Source of the DNA: Ptychodera flava
Lineage: Eukaryota > Hemichordata > Enteropneusta > Ptychoderidae
NCBI RefSeq assembly: GCF_041260155.1
Contig: NC_091932.1
Coordinates: forward strand, 9,118,804-9,182,803
Direction of reading: 5' to 3'
DNA length: 64,000 nt
The notes under the pieces are model-generated. The model was not told the origin of the DNA. It saw only the letters and a list, made by a program, of their open reading frames with translations, and made no database searches. Shown piece by piece: positions 11,101 through 24,607 of the stretch (position 1 is the stretch's first letter; every line of letters starts with the position of its first letter). The translations under genes were made by a program, and so were the position numbers.

Positions 11101-12960
11101 CCATTGATATCTTTTAAGGGAGGCTGCAAAGGAACTGGGTCTAAAGGTAATTTTTATCACAACTGGAAGTTGTGATATAGGGGTAGTTTCAACCGGTGTT
11201 AGATGTCGTCCATTTCCGTAAACGACAAAAAGTCAAAAACTGCTGAACAGACTGCGTTGATATTTGGTACCGATATTCAGACTGGTTCCAAGGTTCCGAT
11301 TCCGAAAAATGGAGCCAAACGGAGCGGCGGTTATATAGTTTTGGGAAATTTCTAACCCCCCTTTTTAACTAATTGATTTTAGGGGTCTTTCATATATGTA
11401 GTTTTGGAATGTACATCAATCCTGAATTGTGAACTGTTTTATGAGTTGTGGAACAGAAATTAGGTTTTGATGAATGTTAGAAATATGCAGGGTGGCTGAT
11501 TCGAAGTATAAGAGATTTCTATGCTCTTTTGGGCATCACAAGCAATAAAAAAAACCCATATTTCATAGTTTAGATTCACACTTTTGAGATGACCCTAGGC
11601 ATTTGTTAAGTAATCATCCTTGAGTCAATATACAGACTTTGACATTCCAGAGATTAAGTATCCACGACCTCACATGTTACAGTCTTTCACTACCATGGTA
11701 TGGCCCAAACCCATTGTTATCAATAGTGAGTGTGGACCTGTCTACAGGAAATAGGGGTGAACAGGTTAGACAATTACGTTACAAGTTGTAGGTTAGCTAT
11801 CAAGGTAGCACCAGCATAGAGTCCTGAATATCTGTCCATGTGTTCTCACAGGAAATTACAGGGGAAAAAAAATTATTTGAGAAGTTTCTCTCCTTTAAAT
11901 AGAAGCTCATGGCACACTTGCTATATATTACAAAACAATGGGACACTGGAGGTCTCTAGACAGTATGTATGTGTGTATGTATGTATGTATGTATGTATGT
12001 ATGTATGTATGTATGTATGTATGTATGTATGTATGTATGTACGTACGTACAGTATGTCTGTCAACATCAAAAACATGCAAACCACTGCACGTTTCAGCTC
12101 GGTACTTGGTGTCTAAATGCATCCTGGCTATAGATGGGATTTTGTTCAAATGAAGTCTGCATTTCCAAAATTATGCAAATGAGCTTACAAAATGTGAAAT
12201 GGTCAAGAATTAATAACTCTAGAACCGCTGTTTTGATTGCTTTGAAAATTTGTGCAAGTACCTTAGGTGAACCTTATACAGTTTTATGAATATTGTGAAG
12301 AAATCCGTAATTTTGTATTTTTGCTGAATTTTTTGGTGATTTTTCTCATTTTCAGTAAAATCATTCTCTCTGTAACTGCCAGCCCAATCCCTTTCAAATT
12401 TGGGTTGGATCTTTGCGCAGGTGAAACTCTTCTAATTTGTTGAAATTATGACAAAATTTGGAAAGTTACTATTTTGGAGCAATTTTGTCATTTTTGGTCA
12501 AAAAATCTTAAACAGTATTTTCTTTTTAAAACCCCTGGACAGGCAGCTTTTATATTTGGTACACAGATGTACAGAGATGACAATAGTTAGATATGTGGAA
12601 ATTGTCCTGAAATATACAAATTTGTATTTTTGAGACAATATTGTCATTTTTGGTCAAGAAAACTTGTTCTCAAAATAACTTGTTTGATAGCTTTGTAATT
12701 TGGTATAAAGTCCCGAGGGATGTTATTAGATAAATTTTCTGCTCAAAGTGATGTGAACCCCCCATATTTGTATAGTTCAGGTAATTTTCTCAGTTTGTGA
12801 CCTTAAATGACCTACCGGGTACACCAACCCAGGATATATTATGAGACAGTTTCGAAGGCTGTGAACATAATTTTGTCATATTTGGTATCAATTTGTAGGA
12901 AAATTTGATTGAGAAAACAAAGCTGAGGTAAATTTTTTCATTGCGGACTAATTTTTGCAA
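11100..12960. repeat. Dispersed, internally repetitive repeat (TTTGATATTTGGTAC type)
   Basis: Contains recurring blocks such as GATATTTGGTACC, TATATTTGGTACACAGATG and TCATTTTTGGTCAAAAAA, spaced roughly 150-200 bases and diverged from each other. The same blocks occur inverted at about 42540-43080. This looks like a satellite-like or non-autonomous transposon body. A (TATG)n(TACG)n microsatellite sits at 11963-12051. Confidence 0.6.
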
Positions 12961-15250
12961 CTACTCTATGTAAGACATAGAAGAACTGATGAGAAATTTG
13001 GATCCAGGATAATTCCAGATGTTGTAATCACCGCCCACAGTGGAAGGCATTTCACTATCTGTAACTAACTTAAGTGCTGTTTACATTAGAATGATAACAC
13101 TCATCCATTGTAATTAAAAACTCCCCAAGGTTGTAAATATATTTCCTGTCATCTGGCGTTATGTAATACCAAGGGATGGAACATTTGATATTCAGGAGGG
13201 GGTAGGGTCTAGAAGATTGATGAGGTAGCATTACTTTTTTACCAGATCCCTTGTACATTTTTTTACCACTCCCACCTTTTCTTTTTATCAAGCCTAATCT
13301 CTGTCTATTTTTTGCTGTTGACATTTGCTTATGCGTTTAGGAATTGCTTGTCCCATTGCTATAGAAGTCGATATGCATGTTTCCAAAGATGACCTCGAGT
13401 ACCTACCTTTCAGACCTTATTTGCTTTTGTCATTCTTGTTTTTCCTGGTTTAAATATTTCTTGAATAGACCAATTCAAACTGAATGTGAGCACACTGTCC
13501 TTGACAGTGATTTTTGATTTTTAATACTGTTCAGTGTTTATATATTGAATAAAATTTGCTTACAGTTAAAATCCATACTTGTCCCATATCACTTTTTCCC
13601 CAGCTGTCAGCTACAAATACCAGGTGGCTATTCTTTAATATTTGAAGTGCAGGCAAAATCAACAACTCCTGTATGTCAGTATGTAGAGCTAACCCATTCA
13701 AACTCCCATATGGGCAAGAGTATATGTGCCAGTGAAAACTCTTCTTATAGGTTTGAGATTGCATGTCTTTGAGTTTGTCTGTATGTATATGATATTATTG
13801 TGTGGGTGTGTGTACATGTACTGACAAACTCCAAACCCGCAGCACCTACCCATTCAGTATTTCATGTACAGGTGCACCCAGAGATAGAGTAGTTTCACAA
13901 TGTGCCAGTTGTGATCAAGTGCCATTGGCGCTATTTTTTTATTCCACTGTTGTGAAGGATAGATGGATTCCCAGTGTCTTGGAACATTGTAGCTGATTGG
14001 TTGGTTGACTAATCATCATCACCTTCCTAGCAGTTTTAAATTGACTCAGAAAAAAGTGAGGCTTCATAACCTTTACCGTAATGCTGTCACACATCATGCA
14101 ATGTAATATACAGGTAGTATAGGGTATATATCTTTTTTTCACCTTCAAGTATTTTTATGATATGGTTGGTTGTAGAATCAACTGCTTTAATGTTTTCTCA
14201 GTTTACTCTCCAGAATGTGGAAATACACTTTAGTCCATTATTTAAAGTTGTTGTTTTTTATCATTATCAATGTAATAATACAAAAATAAGTCCAGCAGCG
14301 GATTTTCATTGAGCCATGCCAATTTCTAAGTTGCGTAGTCGTAGGTGTACAGATTTGTCAATTTCAGTTTCACTTTTTCAAAGAAATTTCCATTTCCAGT
14401 TTGTCAACATGTCACATTTGCATCAGATGCCAGTTTTGAAGTTTATACTGTACATAAAGGAAATCAATCTAACCACACAGGTTGCTGGCTATCTCCAACT
14501 CTTTCATCTCTAATGCATTGTTTCTTTGGTGTTGAACTCTATGAAAAATATTTATTTCAGGTTCAAATTCGCAAAATACTATTTAAGTCATAATTTTCAG
14601 TCTTAGTTATTCTCATTCAGCATTACAGCAATACAATTGAAAAAAAATGAAGCCTATGTCATCACCTTGCAGTGTGCTACAGGAAAATGAAGGGATCACT
14701 TGATGCATCAATTTTCAACAGTTAAAATGTAGATCAAGAATTTGAACAGAAGTTGGCAATAATTTGCATGCAGGTATGGCAATACTATTTCATAATATCT
14801 TAGAAAGCCATGTCGAAGTCTTTGATTACAAAAGAAACTTGTCAATAGTGAGGACAGGCTAGGCTGTCAGCATTCTGTGTAAAAGCGAATGGCAGTCTCT
14901 GATGAAAATGAATAATGAATGACCTTTTGTGACCTGAAATGACCTTTTGTGACCTCCAAGGATATCAAGATTCAGCAATGTAAATGACAACTCAAAGTTA
15001 GGGAAGCATGTCAGTTTTCAAATAAGTCAGTTCTTATTGTTATAGAGATTTGCATCATCAATATGGCTGTATATGTGTTTATATTTGAACATACACATTT
15101 TCCGTATAGAAGTTGCCGTGCAGCTATTTTGTAAATTCATTTTGAGACCAAAAATGTTTGTGTTCTACAATCATCATTTGTCAGCAATCTATTTGTATGA
15201 TAACTTATATTCGTGTATTATGTTCAAGATTCTTAATCAGTCTGGCATTG
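12961..15250. other. Non-coding, nothing recognised
   Basis: Short open frames occur on both strands, but none has splice signals, family motifs or codon bias that I can support. Confidence 0.5.
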
Positions 15251-15294
15251 TACGGTTATATTCCACAAAGTGAAATTACCTTTCACAGGGATAT

Positions 15295-16965
15295 CTCAAG
15301 TGCCATCATTACGGGAAACCTCCATTAACTTAGGAATACCCGACTTCCAGAGAGGATCAATTTCACAGACCTGTCTTTCCTACAATGGCACAAAAATGGC
15401 ACCAGCTGGATTAGATAACATAACAATGGAACATTCAGACCTTGGGGATTAAAAGTCTTCTGTTTGTCACCCCAGTTGGTTAGGCAAGAACTGGGTTTCA
15501 GGTACCATGCAAGTTAATGCAGCCTTCCCCTAATGTACTGCGAAAGAAGACGTGGTCTGAGCCTAATGATTTTGGGCAATCTCAGTAAGGTAAGGTTTGA
15601 ACTCACACAATTAAGATTGGTGGATTTTATAAAGTTACAATAATAATGACGCTTTCTCTACTATCTTGATGCTAAATATATCGCATGGATTCAAGTTCAA
15701 ATTCATAGGTACCATTCACATTTGGTAAAGGAAGTGATCAACATTGTATTGCATAGTTACATACACATGTTACATGAACACTCACTGACACCGTAAGCTT
15801 CCCTTTACACCGATAAATACTGATAGAATGTGTCAAAATAATGCATCAAAGACTTGTTAGTTAAGTTTGAACATGAACCAAGGCAATAAATTCTATGTCA
15901 AGATTGATTGATTGAAAGCCATAGTGAGCTAAAACTGTTACGTTTGTATTAATTACCGTAAACAGCCTTTCAATTAATACACTGCCAACTTCCATTTTGC
16001 ATAGAGGATAAAAATCACATTCCTGTTCGGGTGCAAAAAATGACTGCATTGCCTGGAATAGGTCAAAAGATCTTGTCTATTGTGATCTCTTATCAGTTAT
16101 AATTTGTAACTATGGACCCAGCTTAATTAATAAATGCATCTTTGCCATTTTCACCACAATTAATGATCAGATAAGTACAGACATTCTAACTGTCCCCTCT
16201 AATAAAATACAATGTCGAAAACACTGTGACATCTAGTTGACAGTACTTTGCCTTGCCAAGTCTGCTGTGGTAATGTTAGGATTGATGAAGAATGAATTGT
16301 AAATACCTAGTCTGGAAACGGTTCCCCAATACTATCATTTTATGAGCCAATCTACAATCTGTTACCATGGCAATTCTACTGTGAATGCTAGCATTTGATA
16401 CAAATAATGCATCAATGTCTGGATAGCCAATGCCTTAGGCCAAGAAAAATAAAAAGATTGTTTCTCATCCTAGACATATTGCAAAAATGATGCAGTGATG
16501 TGGGGTTTTTTCTTCTCAATTTTTTTTATTCTTCAACCAACGAGAACGCGCTAAAACAAGAAAACATAAGAGCGAACACAGAGATTAGAATGTAGAGCAG
16601 TGTTGCTTAAGTATTTTTGTATTGTGGCAGTTCTGTGGTTTGACTTTTAGTGAAGCAATGCACAGTTTTGACAGCTTGTATAACAGTACAGTTCTGAATG
16701 GAATGTCAGTGTCAGTTATTTTGTTTACATTAGGGGACAACTGCATTAACTTGCATGGTACCTGAAATCTGAGTCCTTGTCTGAGCAACTCGGGTGACAA
16801 ACAGAAGACTTTTAATCCCCAAGGTGTGAATGTTCCATTGTTATGTTTATCTAATCCAGCTGGTGCTATTGTTGTGCCATTGTAGGAAAGGCAGGTCTGT
16901 GAAATTGATCCTCTAGGGAAGTAGGGTATTCCTAAGTTAATGGAGCCTTCCCGTAATGACAGTTC
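15295..16965. repeat. Large inverted duplication with 1.2-kb spacer
   Basis: About 240 bases at 15295-15545 recur in inverse orientation at 16722-16965; shared blocks include ATTCCTAAGTTAATGGAG and AGCTGGTGCTATTGTTGTGCC-like text and CATGGTACCTGAAA. A second inverted pair joins 16432-16476 and 17082-17122 (AGAAACAAACTTTTT type). The arms differ at roughly one position in eight, so the duplication is old or the arms are two separate insertions of one repeat. No terminal repeat or target-site duplication was identified. Confidence 0.65.
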
Positions 16966-17129
16966 TGTTTTGTATACACTGTGTTATGCACTATCGTCAC
17001 ATGTTTTTTCTGTTTTTTTTTCATTTTATTTCCTCATGAGCAGAAAAAAAAAGTTGAAACTGCAGGTCTGAATTGACGTATGCAAGGATGAGAAACAAAC
17101 TTTTTCTTTTTCTTGGCCTTATTGTTTGT

Positions 17130-18000
17130 GTTTATTGGAGATGAATTTACTTAGAAACTGGCAATGTTATTTCAATAACCAACACATTGCCTTGTCTTGT
17201 ATATCCTGGTATTTTCATCGGTTTAAACCAAACAAACTCTGGTACAACAAGTATACGTTTTCGTTGCCTCCATTAAGCAGTCACTAAATACAACAGACTA
17301 TAATCCCATATGCCAGGATATTTTGTTTCTAAAATTGTTGTCCAACTCCAATGATGTCAATAGAGCTAAACTTGCCTTGCAAACAGTCTGGTTGGAATCC
17401 AAGGGAAAAATGCCTGCACTAAAATTGCTTAAAGACAGTATCAAGTTTTACACACCTTGATTTGCTGATAAATTTGATGCATTGAACAAATAGGTTGCTA
17501 TCATTGCAAACACTTACGAAAAAATGTACTGAAGGTAATAATAAGAAAAAAGGAATTGTTCTCATTTCTTGTTTAAAAGATACTGAATGAAAATATTAAA
17601 AACAAAGAAAATATTACATGACATGATCATTAACTTCTTTTGTTAAGCTAAAACTTCACTCCTTGTATAAACAAGTGAATATTATAAAGACATTAAAAAA
17701 CAGCAATGAAAGAATTAATTGTAAGAAAAAGGTAAAGTGATACCGAATACATTTTTCAAGTGTTTTCATTGAACCATGATAAAGCCATGTTTGACCTGGT
17801 ACTTTTTGACATCATTGAAGAAGGAAAAATCTAATAATAATACAACAGCAAACCCCAATCTAATACGACAGGGGGGTTGAATGTTTATTTGTGTCTGTGT
17901 TTGTTTGTGTGTATGTGTTTTTGTTTGTTTATTTTTTATTTTTAATAAAATAACAGCGAAAAGCTGTTTTGTTAATATTTGTCAATAAAGAGCAGTTTAT
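17130..18000. other. Non-coding, low-complexity
   Basis: AT-rich sequence with TG- and TTTG-rich low-complexity tracts near 17880-18035; no exon supported. Confidence 0.5.
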
Positions 18001-18049
18001 TTATTTATTTGTTTGTTCGTTTGTTTGTTTGTTGATATGTATTTCCGAT

Positions 18050-18145
18050 GGTTAGGGTTACGGTTAGGCTTAAGTTAGGGTTAGGGTTAGGGTTAGACAT
18101 TCACAAAGGGAGTGAATAAGTCTAACCCTGACCCTAACCCTACTC
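18050..18145. repeat. Inverted interstitial telomere-like repeat
   Basis: A TTAGGG array (GGTTAGGGTTAGGGTTAG near 18074-18096) is followed by ACATTCAC, a short loop, GTGAATAAGT and then CCCTAA-type repeats. The two arrays and their inner flanks can pair as a hairpin. TTAGGG is the telomere unit of vertebrates and most deuterostome invertebrates. Confidence 0.85.
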
Positions 18146-20019
18146 TTCCATATCATATTTAATTTTTACAGGACATATCCAATGCAAGTATTATTTATTC
18201 AAATCTGTTGATTTGCATTCACACACAAAGTCATAGTTCTTCCATTATTTTCATCATTGTCAATACAGTGTTCTGCACAATGGTATAGCATTGATGGCAC
18301 TGTCTGTACTTCTCCCCATTGCTATTTTCTGTTGAACCATTTCAATGACTTTTAAACCGTTTAGACAAATTTGTTGATAGTTTGTCCACCAACTTTCACA
18401 TCTGTTTAAAATTGGGCGTTTCAAAAGGAAATTACCACTAAGCATACATGTGAAGCAAACAAAGCATTCTTTCTTTTCTTGTGTGTCAATGATCCTCACC
18501 TTTTACAAACTGACACAGGAAACAAGTTCTTGAAAAGTTCATCGAGGACAGATGATCATATTTGTGTTACTATTGGATAACTTTAAGTCTGACTAGGATG
18601 AACTCCCCAGGTAGCTGTCCAGTCTTCTTAATTAGGCTTCTTGTCCAAAGTCAGTCGCAGAGATCAGTTATGCTGTGAAAGCGCCAGCTATGGTGTAAAT
18701 CAATATTGACTTTGTTTTTACTAAACTTTGTTTCTGTGACTCTGTTGTATTGCCATGAGTCATTGTTATATGCTTAGTTATTTGTACAGTATCGATTGAC
18801 ATAAATGTAGTTGTCGAGCCGATGTTGATGAATAAATTTATTATTGAAGATAGCTGCAGTATTATGACAGATATGACAGATATAAAAGAATGTGTCTTGT
18901 GAAAGGCAAAAGCTAAAGTGTGTTGTACCGAACTTTCCATCATGCACACCATGCAATGGCTTAGAAGAATGTTTCCATAGTTTTATTGCACTCTCAGTGA
19001 AATGCTAACGCTGTAATGATTTTTTGTGGATAACAGTATTTTATTAGCTTTTCATAATTAAGCAATAATGTTCTCCCTCTTGGCCCATAAAGGATGAGGC
19101 TAAGCCGAGTACATTATAGACTGCAAAGTTTTTTGAGCACGGAGGGGAACATTATTGCTATTATTTTATAGTTTTCGGCAATATCAGGGAATTTGTAGAT
19201 GTAGAAAACATTCTGTGCCACAAAAGCCAAATACGCTATAATCGGATGAATTTATTTCGAACTCCAAAACAGATATAATACAGTTTAAAACAATATACAC
19301 CCGCACTAGTACTTACAGGAGGATTTTAGTATAAAAATACATAACATGTTGTTACAGGACAAGAAACAACTATTTGTCGGAAGGATGGAATATATTTTAC
19401 TTTCAACAGAACGAAAAAGAGTTCCCACTTTACGAAAAGTCAGGGTTTTCTCAATTTTCATGTGAAAAATGGAAAAGTAGCGGCATTTGATTGCTTGTTT
19501 TGGATAATTTATCTCCAAAATTGCGAATTCTAAAACTTGTGTTAAATAACTTTAATTTTTCTTTGCATTTGACAAGATTGCCATATTTTGACACAAAGAT
19601 ACAATTTCCATTTTCACTGAGAAATAAATAATTTGGTGATGTACATAAATTTACCTCTTGTGAATGGCATGAAAATGAAGGAAAAAACTGACCAATGAAT
19701 TTGCACATTTAGATACCAACACACCTCATTAATTTTCTCTGAAATAATTTTTTTTAAATAATGAAACCCACCTGTACTTACATTTTTGCAAAGAAAACTT
19801 GCATGCATCAAATTGCTCAAGGTAGTTTGCAGATTTTTAAAGAAAAAATCCTCTTATAAAATTGACTACAATTATTTTCTCTCTTTTTTCATTATAATTT
19901 GCTAAAACTGGATGTTAAATGAAGCAACTCCTCTATTTTGTGCATTTTTACAAAATTTCTGTCCAATAAGCTTGTCAGCTGACAAAAGTGTACATTTAGA
20001 AAGCCTATGGTACAGTTAC
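18146..20019. other. Non-coding, nothing recognised
   Basis: AT-rich DNA with only short chance frames. No exon or repeat was supported. Confidence 0.5.
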
Positions 20020-20029
20020 CTTCGCCATC

Positions 20030-20250
20030 TCAACTTTTGTTCACTTTGAAGTTCAAGTTCAACTTTTGTTGATATTTGGAATCCAACCGTGCCTAAGGTA
20101 ACTCAACTTTTTATTTAATTCACTTTGAAGTTCAAGTTCAACTTTTGTTGACATTTGGAATCCAACCGTGCCTACGGTAACTCAACTTTTGTTCACTTTG
20201 AAGTTCAAGTTCAACTTTAGTTGACATTTTGAAGCTCACCATGCCTATGC
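20030..20250. repeat. Three-unit tandem repeat, 73-79 bp
   Basis: TCACTTTGAAGTTCAAGTTC begins units at 20041, 20120 and 20193, each followed by CAACTTTTGTTGACATTTGG-like sequence and CCAACCGTGCC. The first two units are the closest pair. The internal text AAGTTCAAGTTCAACTTT is itself partly palindromic. Confidence 0.85.
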
Positions 20251-21189
20251 TATTGTTCGCTCTGAGTTGAACCAAGCCACCCTGAAAGATATCCCAGACT
20301 TCACCACTTCATCTTCCCTTCACAAATGACGGCCATCTAGCGATATAGCGGTAAATACGCTAAATTTTCAAACTAATTTTCAGAGCCACTATGTATTTTC
20401 TAGTAAACTCATTTTCACACCAACGATGTTTTATTGCCTGATGTACAAGGTAGTGGTATTTTTTACGAATTTTCATTAGTTCTACGCATGAATTTTTTGA
20501 TCGAAAAATTGATGCTTTGTAACGTTTGGGCAAACATCCCACGCATTCACTTTTCCAAGGACGTTTTTTGATAAAATTTGTATGGTCAACCCAATGTAGT
20601 ATCATTCGACTCTTAATGGTACGAAATGTGTCAAACTGTCAGCCGACCCCTATCGACCCCTAGCATTTTGACGTAAGGGGGCTTTATTTCTGCCTACTTT
20701 TAGTGATTTTCTAAAATGTGGACGCCTTATGTAAACATAGCCAGGCCTGCAGCTTGGGGCCGGGGCAGCAGGTAACCTCGACCCCTGTCCGTTTTGACCC
20801 AAGTATTCACACCCTCTTGTCGTTGTTTGTGGTCAGATCAATCCCGCTGCCTTAGTCACTTGAACCTTCAATCACTTTTCATGTTACATGTACCTGACAA
20901 CGTTTTAATGAGTACATTATGAAACTTGTTTCTGTGAGAAAAGCTGCTTGCTTCGAATTCGCTACAACAACCAGATACTTGTGTACGCCGCGTGATACTT
21001 GTGGGACGCCTGGTGTACCCCAGCGGCCCCATTGTCATTTACTGGCTAGGGAATGTGTGTCACTGAAGTGGGGATGGATTATAGCATGTCATTTACTGAT
21101 TTTCGGAATAAGGCATTCGTCATTATCGCAATTGCTTGTCATATGCGGCAAGACTGGATGAGAGAAGCCGATCCGCTCGCCTTGGTGTC

Positions 21190-21323
21190 TTGACGCCAAA
21201 TGAGCCGATTTCCGGTTTAAGCGTTGGACACAGCAATGCATTATGGGATATATTCCAGGGCAGCGTGGAGTTGAACTTAAGCTAATGTCATCTGTTCACT
21301 TTCAAGTGACACAAAATTTACTG
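21190..21323 (+). promoter_or_regulatory. Possible promoter and non-coding first exon
   Basis: TTTCCGGTTT (ETS-like) and GCATTATGGGA lie within 50 bases of each other, as in many CpG-type metazoan promoters. About 80 bases downstream, ACTG followed by GTGAGTG at 21324 is a strong splice donor. This could be the 5' exon of the plus-strand gene whose later exons lie at 28.2 and 32.7-36 kb. The link is a guess; no start codon in frame was assigned. Confidence 0.25.
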
Positions 21324-22125
21324 GTGAGTGTTGTGGTTTTACCATGTGTAGCAGTGCATAAATAGCTTTAAATAAAAATAGTGCTTACACTATTGAATAC
21401 ATATAACAGGAGAGATAATGCATTTCTAGTTAAAATAAATGTATTTTTTAATTAAAATTGACAGAAATAAGATCATACAAACTACAAACATAGGGGACCA
21501 TTAAGATTTATGCAAATTTACAGGGCTGCATACATTTATAGAAAATCATTGGAAATACATAGAAAATATTAACAATATACATTTGTATCTTTGTAAAGAC
21601 TGGACTGAAATTACTGTGGATGGCAAATCTTTTCAAAGTGATGCTGCACAAAAGCGTGACCCTTCAAGTGTTTTTGCATGACAAAGTTCCACCCTCCCAA
21701 TTATCATGTGCTAAAGCAGTAATCTATCCTCTGTGTGTCAAAGTCTAATAATAATAATGTCTGATTTGACACAGACTTTCTCATTTGACCTTTGAACGCT
21801 TATATATTTGTCAACACCTGAATGGAAAGTGATATCAAATAATATAAAGGAAAAAGTGTGAAAAACTGTCACAAAAGTGGTTTCAAAGAATGTTACAAAA
21901 TATGTAATTACATTCTCTTAAATTCTTTACAAACATGGATAAATCTACATATATACAGCGCCATCCAATAATATATCAGTATTTGAAACTTCTGTCTTTT
22001 GATCATCAGGTGTTTTCATATTCATAGAAGATAAATTTCAAGTACAGAAACTGTAAATTGTGATGGTTTTTTACTATTCTTCTTTTTTATTGCAATGTTC
22101 TATTCCTAAGGTATTAAAGATACAC

Positions 22126-22904
22126 AGTATTCAGCTTGTCATTTCAGCCTGAACACGCATGTTTAACTGAAAATGTACATGTGAAAAGTGTATTATTGAT
22201 GAGTGAATTCTGGTGCAGACTAGAATTCAAATGTAAACATTAGAGGCCCAGAAATGCTAAATTTTTATGACTTTTACCAAATTTCAGCCAGATTGTCTTG
22301 TCTTACTCCCATAAGTACGTTTGCGTGCAGGGATGTCAATTCAGCTTGTACATGTGTAAACTGCATTGCCATTGTTGACAAATGAATTCTGGTCCGGACT
22401 AGAATTCAAGTTAAACAGTTTCCCCAGTTTTGGTAATGTACAGTCTATATGCATGTGTTTGTATATCAGCTTGTGTGTCCTTTGTTAATTACACAGAAAA
22501 TCTGCAAGATTTCTCAGAGCTACTTGTAAATGTATGCCTGTACAAACTCCCTCCCATCATTGTCATCAGTTTGTCTTTCTGTACTGCATGAAAGTGAAGG
22601 TGTTTTGTAATATGGCAGTTTCCCCAGTGTTGTGTAGTGAGGAAATTTCAGGTAGAATTAATGACAAAAGTCACACAACTACATCTGAGTGTCTCTACAC
22701 TGTAAATTTTTTGGGGGGGGCTTGAAAAAATTACCCATGTAGGACTTGAACCCACGTTCCCGAATTCGGTTTAAAGTTGGTTTGACATGTGCTGTCCTGT
22801 TTGCCTTTTTCTTCCGAGAAAAAGACCTCAGATTTTACACTGGCTATTCTCCCAAAGGAATGTTTTAAGGAATCACACACACCCACACCCACACACACGC
22901 ACAC

Positions 22905-22984
<80 letters not shown>

Positions 22985-23140
22985 TTGTGTGTTTATGTGT
23001 GTAGGTGCGCGTATATAGTATGTCTATGTATGCAAGTGTGCTGCACAGAAAAACTTGCACAATTTTTCAGAGCTACACTGTATGCCTGAACACAGTCACT
23101 CTATCATTGTCTTCTCATTGTCTGTCTGTACTACATGTCT
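22126..23140. repeat. Diverged direct repeats with CA and TA microsatellite
   Basis: GAATTCTGGTGCAGACTAGA at about 22206 recurs at about 22384 with small changes, and a roughly 100-bp block at 22489-22591 recurs at 23040-23138 (CAGAGCTAC...TATGCCTG...CTGTCTGTACT). Between the latter copies lie (CA)n at about 22873-22905 and (TA)n at 22908-22982. Probably an old tandem duplication. Confidence 0.65.
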
Positions 23141-23159
23141 ATTAACACATTTGCACGGT

Positions 23160-24600
23160 ATATATATGTGAATATACATATATGTACATATGTAGTAGTA
23201 CAGTACATACAGGGACTATGATGTGCATATATATGTATGCACGTTCATGCCTGTTGCAATGTAAAGACATAAATAATGCGTGTCCATCTCAACCCATGTT
23301 GTTTCCCTGTACACCTGTAAAACGTTTTCCAGTGTGTTAACTTATTATTTTCCATTTGAGGCCTCGTGTTTCAATTAACACCAATGCAGTTACAAATATT
23401 TTAGTATGCTTGCTATGATAATGGGTCAGAATTTCCACTAAATTCATGACAAGCATTGTAACATATCGATTGTAATGACAACCACCATTGTTCATATCAC
23501 TGGAGTAAAATTACCAAGCTGTTGTTAGTTTGAAATAGAATAAATTATATGCAGCACATAAACATACATTGGCCTGACAAACTATGAAAGTGTTCATCTT
23601 AATTTGTTCAAAGCCTTGACAAGGAGTAAATTATTTTACCTACAATTTTATGGCATTAGAATATTCATGCAACAGTGTCACTTAATGTTTTTGGATGTCA
23701 CTGACATTTGGTTCATAAAAGTAAAATGCAATATTGCTAGAGTGAGCATATGTTACTTATAATATTATTAGTGAAGTATCTTAAAGGTACCCCCTTTTTA
23801 CTCAACATTTTGGAAACTTCAAGCTTAACTTAGACACCTCAAATCGCACCCCCCCCCCGTGTAAGTGATGAGTTTCTCCTTGCACCATAGATATGCATGT
23901 TTAAATGTTTGACCCCTTGTTAACTTCAAAATAGATGACCTAGGCCTATACCTTCAACTGTTTCATCCGATGTTTTCTTTACAGCTTGTCGGGTATTCCT
24001 TCTCGTCTCAATTGCAGATTGTTGCATTGCATTCCTTTGTAAAGGTGCTGCTGTTATTAGCCGCGATAAGTAAGTACTACCTCCATGGTACAACGTTCAT
24101 ATGATTTGAGGCAGATCGTCCAACGCGCTGGGATTACCTCCGGGGATTACCTCCATTGAAGGGAAAAAGTACCTGCCGTGTGCCGGTGCAGTAACGATCG
24201 GTGACCCGAGTCAAACGATGGAGGTAGCAAACTAAGTCAAACATCGCATTTCGGCATGGTTGAGACATCTCGCTTGTACTCTCACGGTCAAAATAATCTT
24301 CGCAGCCGCTTTTTCTTTGTCCTTGAGTGCAGCTGTGCATGATTGCTTTGTATGTAAGCTGGGGTGTGTTGTGACGTAACTGTATATACTATTAAAATAG
24401 GTAGGGTCAGTTCCTTGTGCCATGACGCCAGAAAAAATATTGCAATCTTAAAGCTGAAACTATATCACAGGACGAAAACACAGTAGTGATTGTAAGTGAT
24501 ATACAATAGAATTATACTCAAGAGAGAAATGCACACCTAACACTTAACAGGCAGTACAAGATCTGTTCCCTACTGTCCTTCCCTTTTTACAATGGACTAC
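23160..24600. other. Non-coding, nothing recognised
   Basis: No coding exon was supported. A C-rich run lies near 23848. Confidence 0.45.
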
Positions 24601-24607
24601 CCGACCC

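Noticed and set aside
11838..12153. Open frames on both strands rich in MYVC or IHTY
   Set aside because: Artefacts of the TATG repeat, with no splice or start context.
22731..23089. Alternating Tyr-Ile frames on both strands
   Set aside because: Produced by the (TA)n tract.
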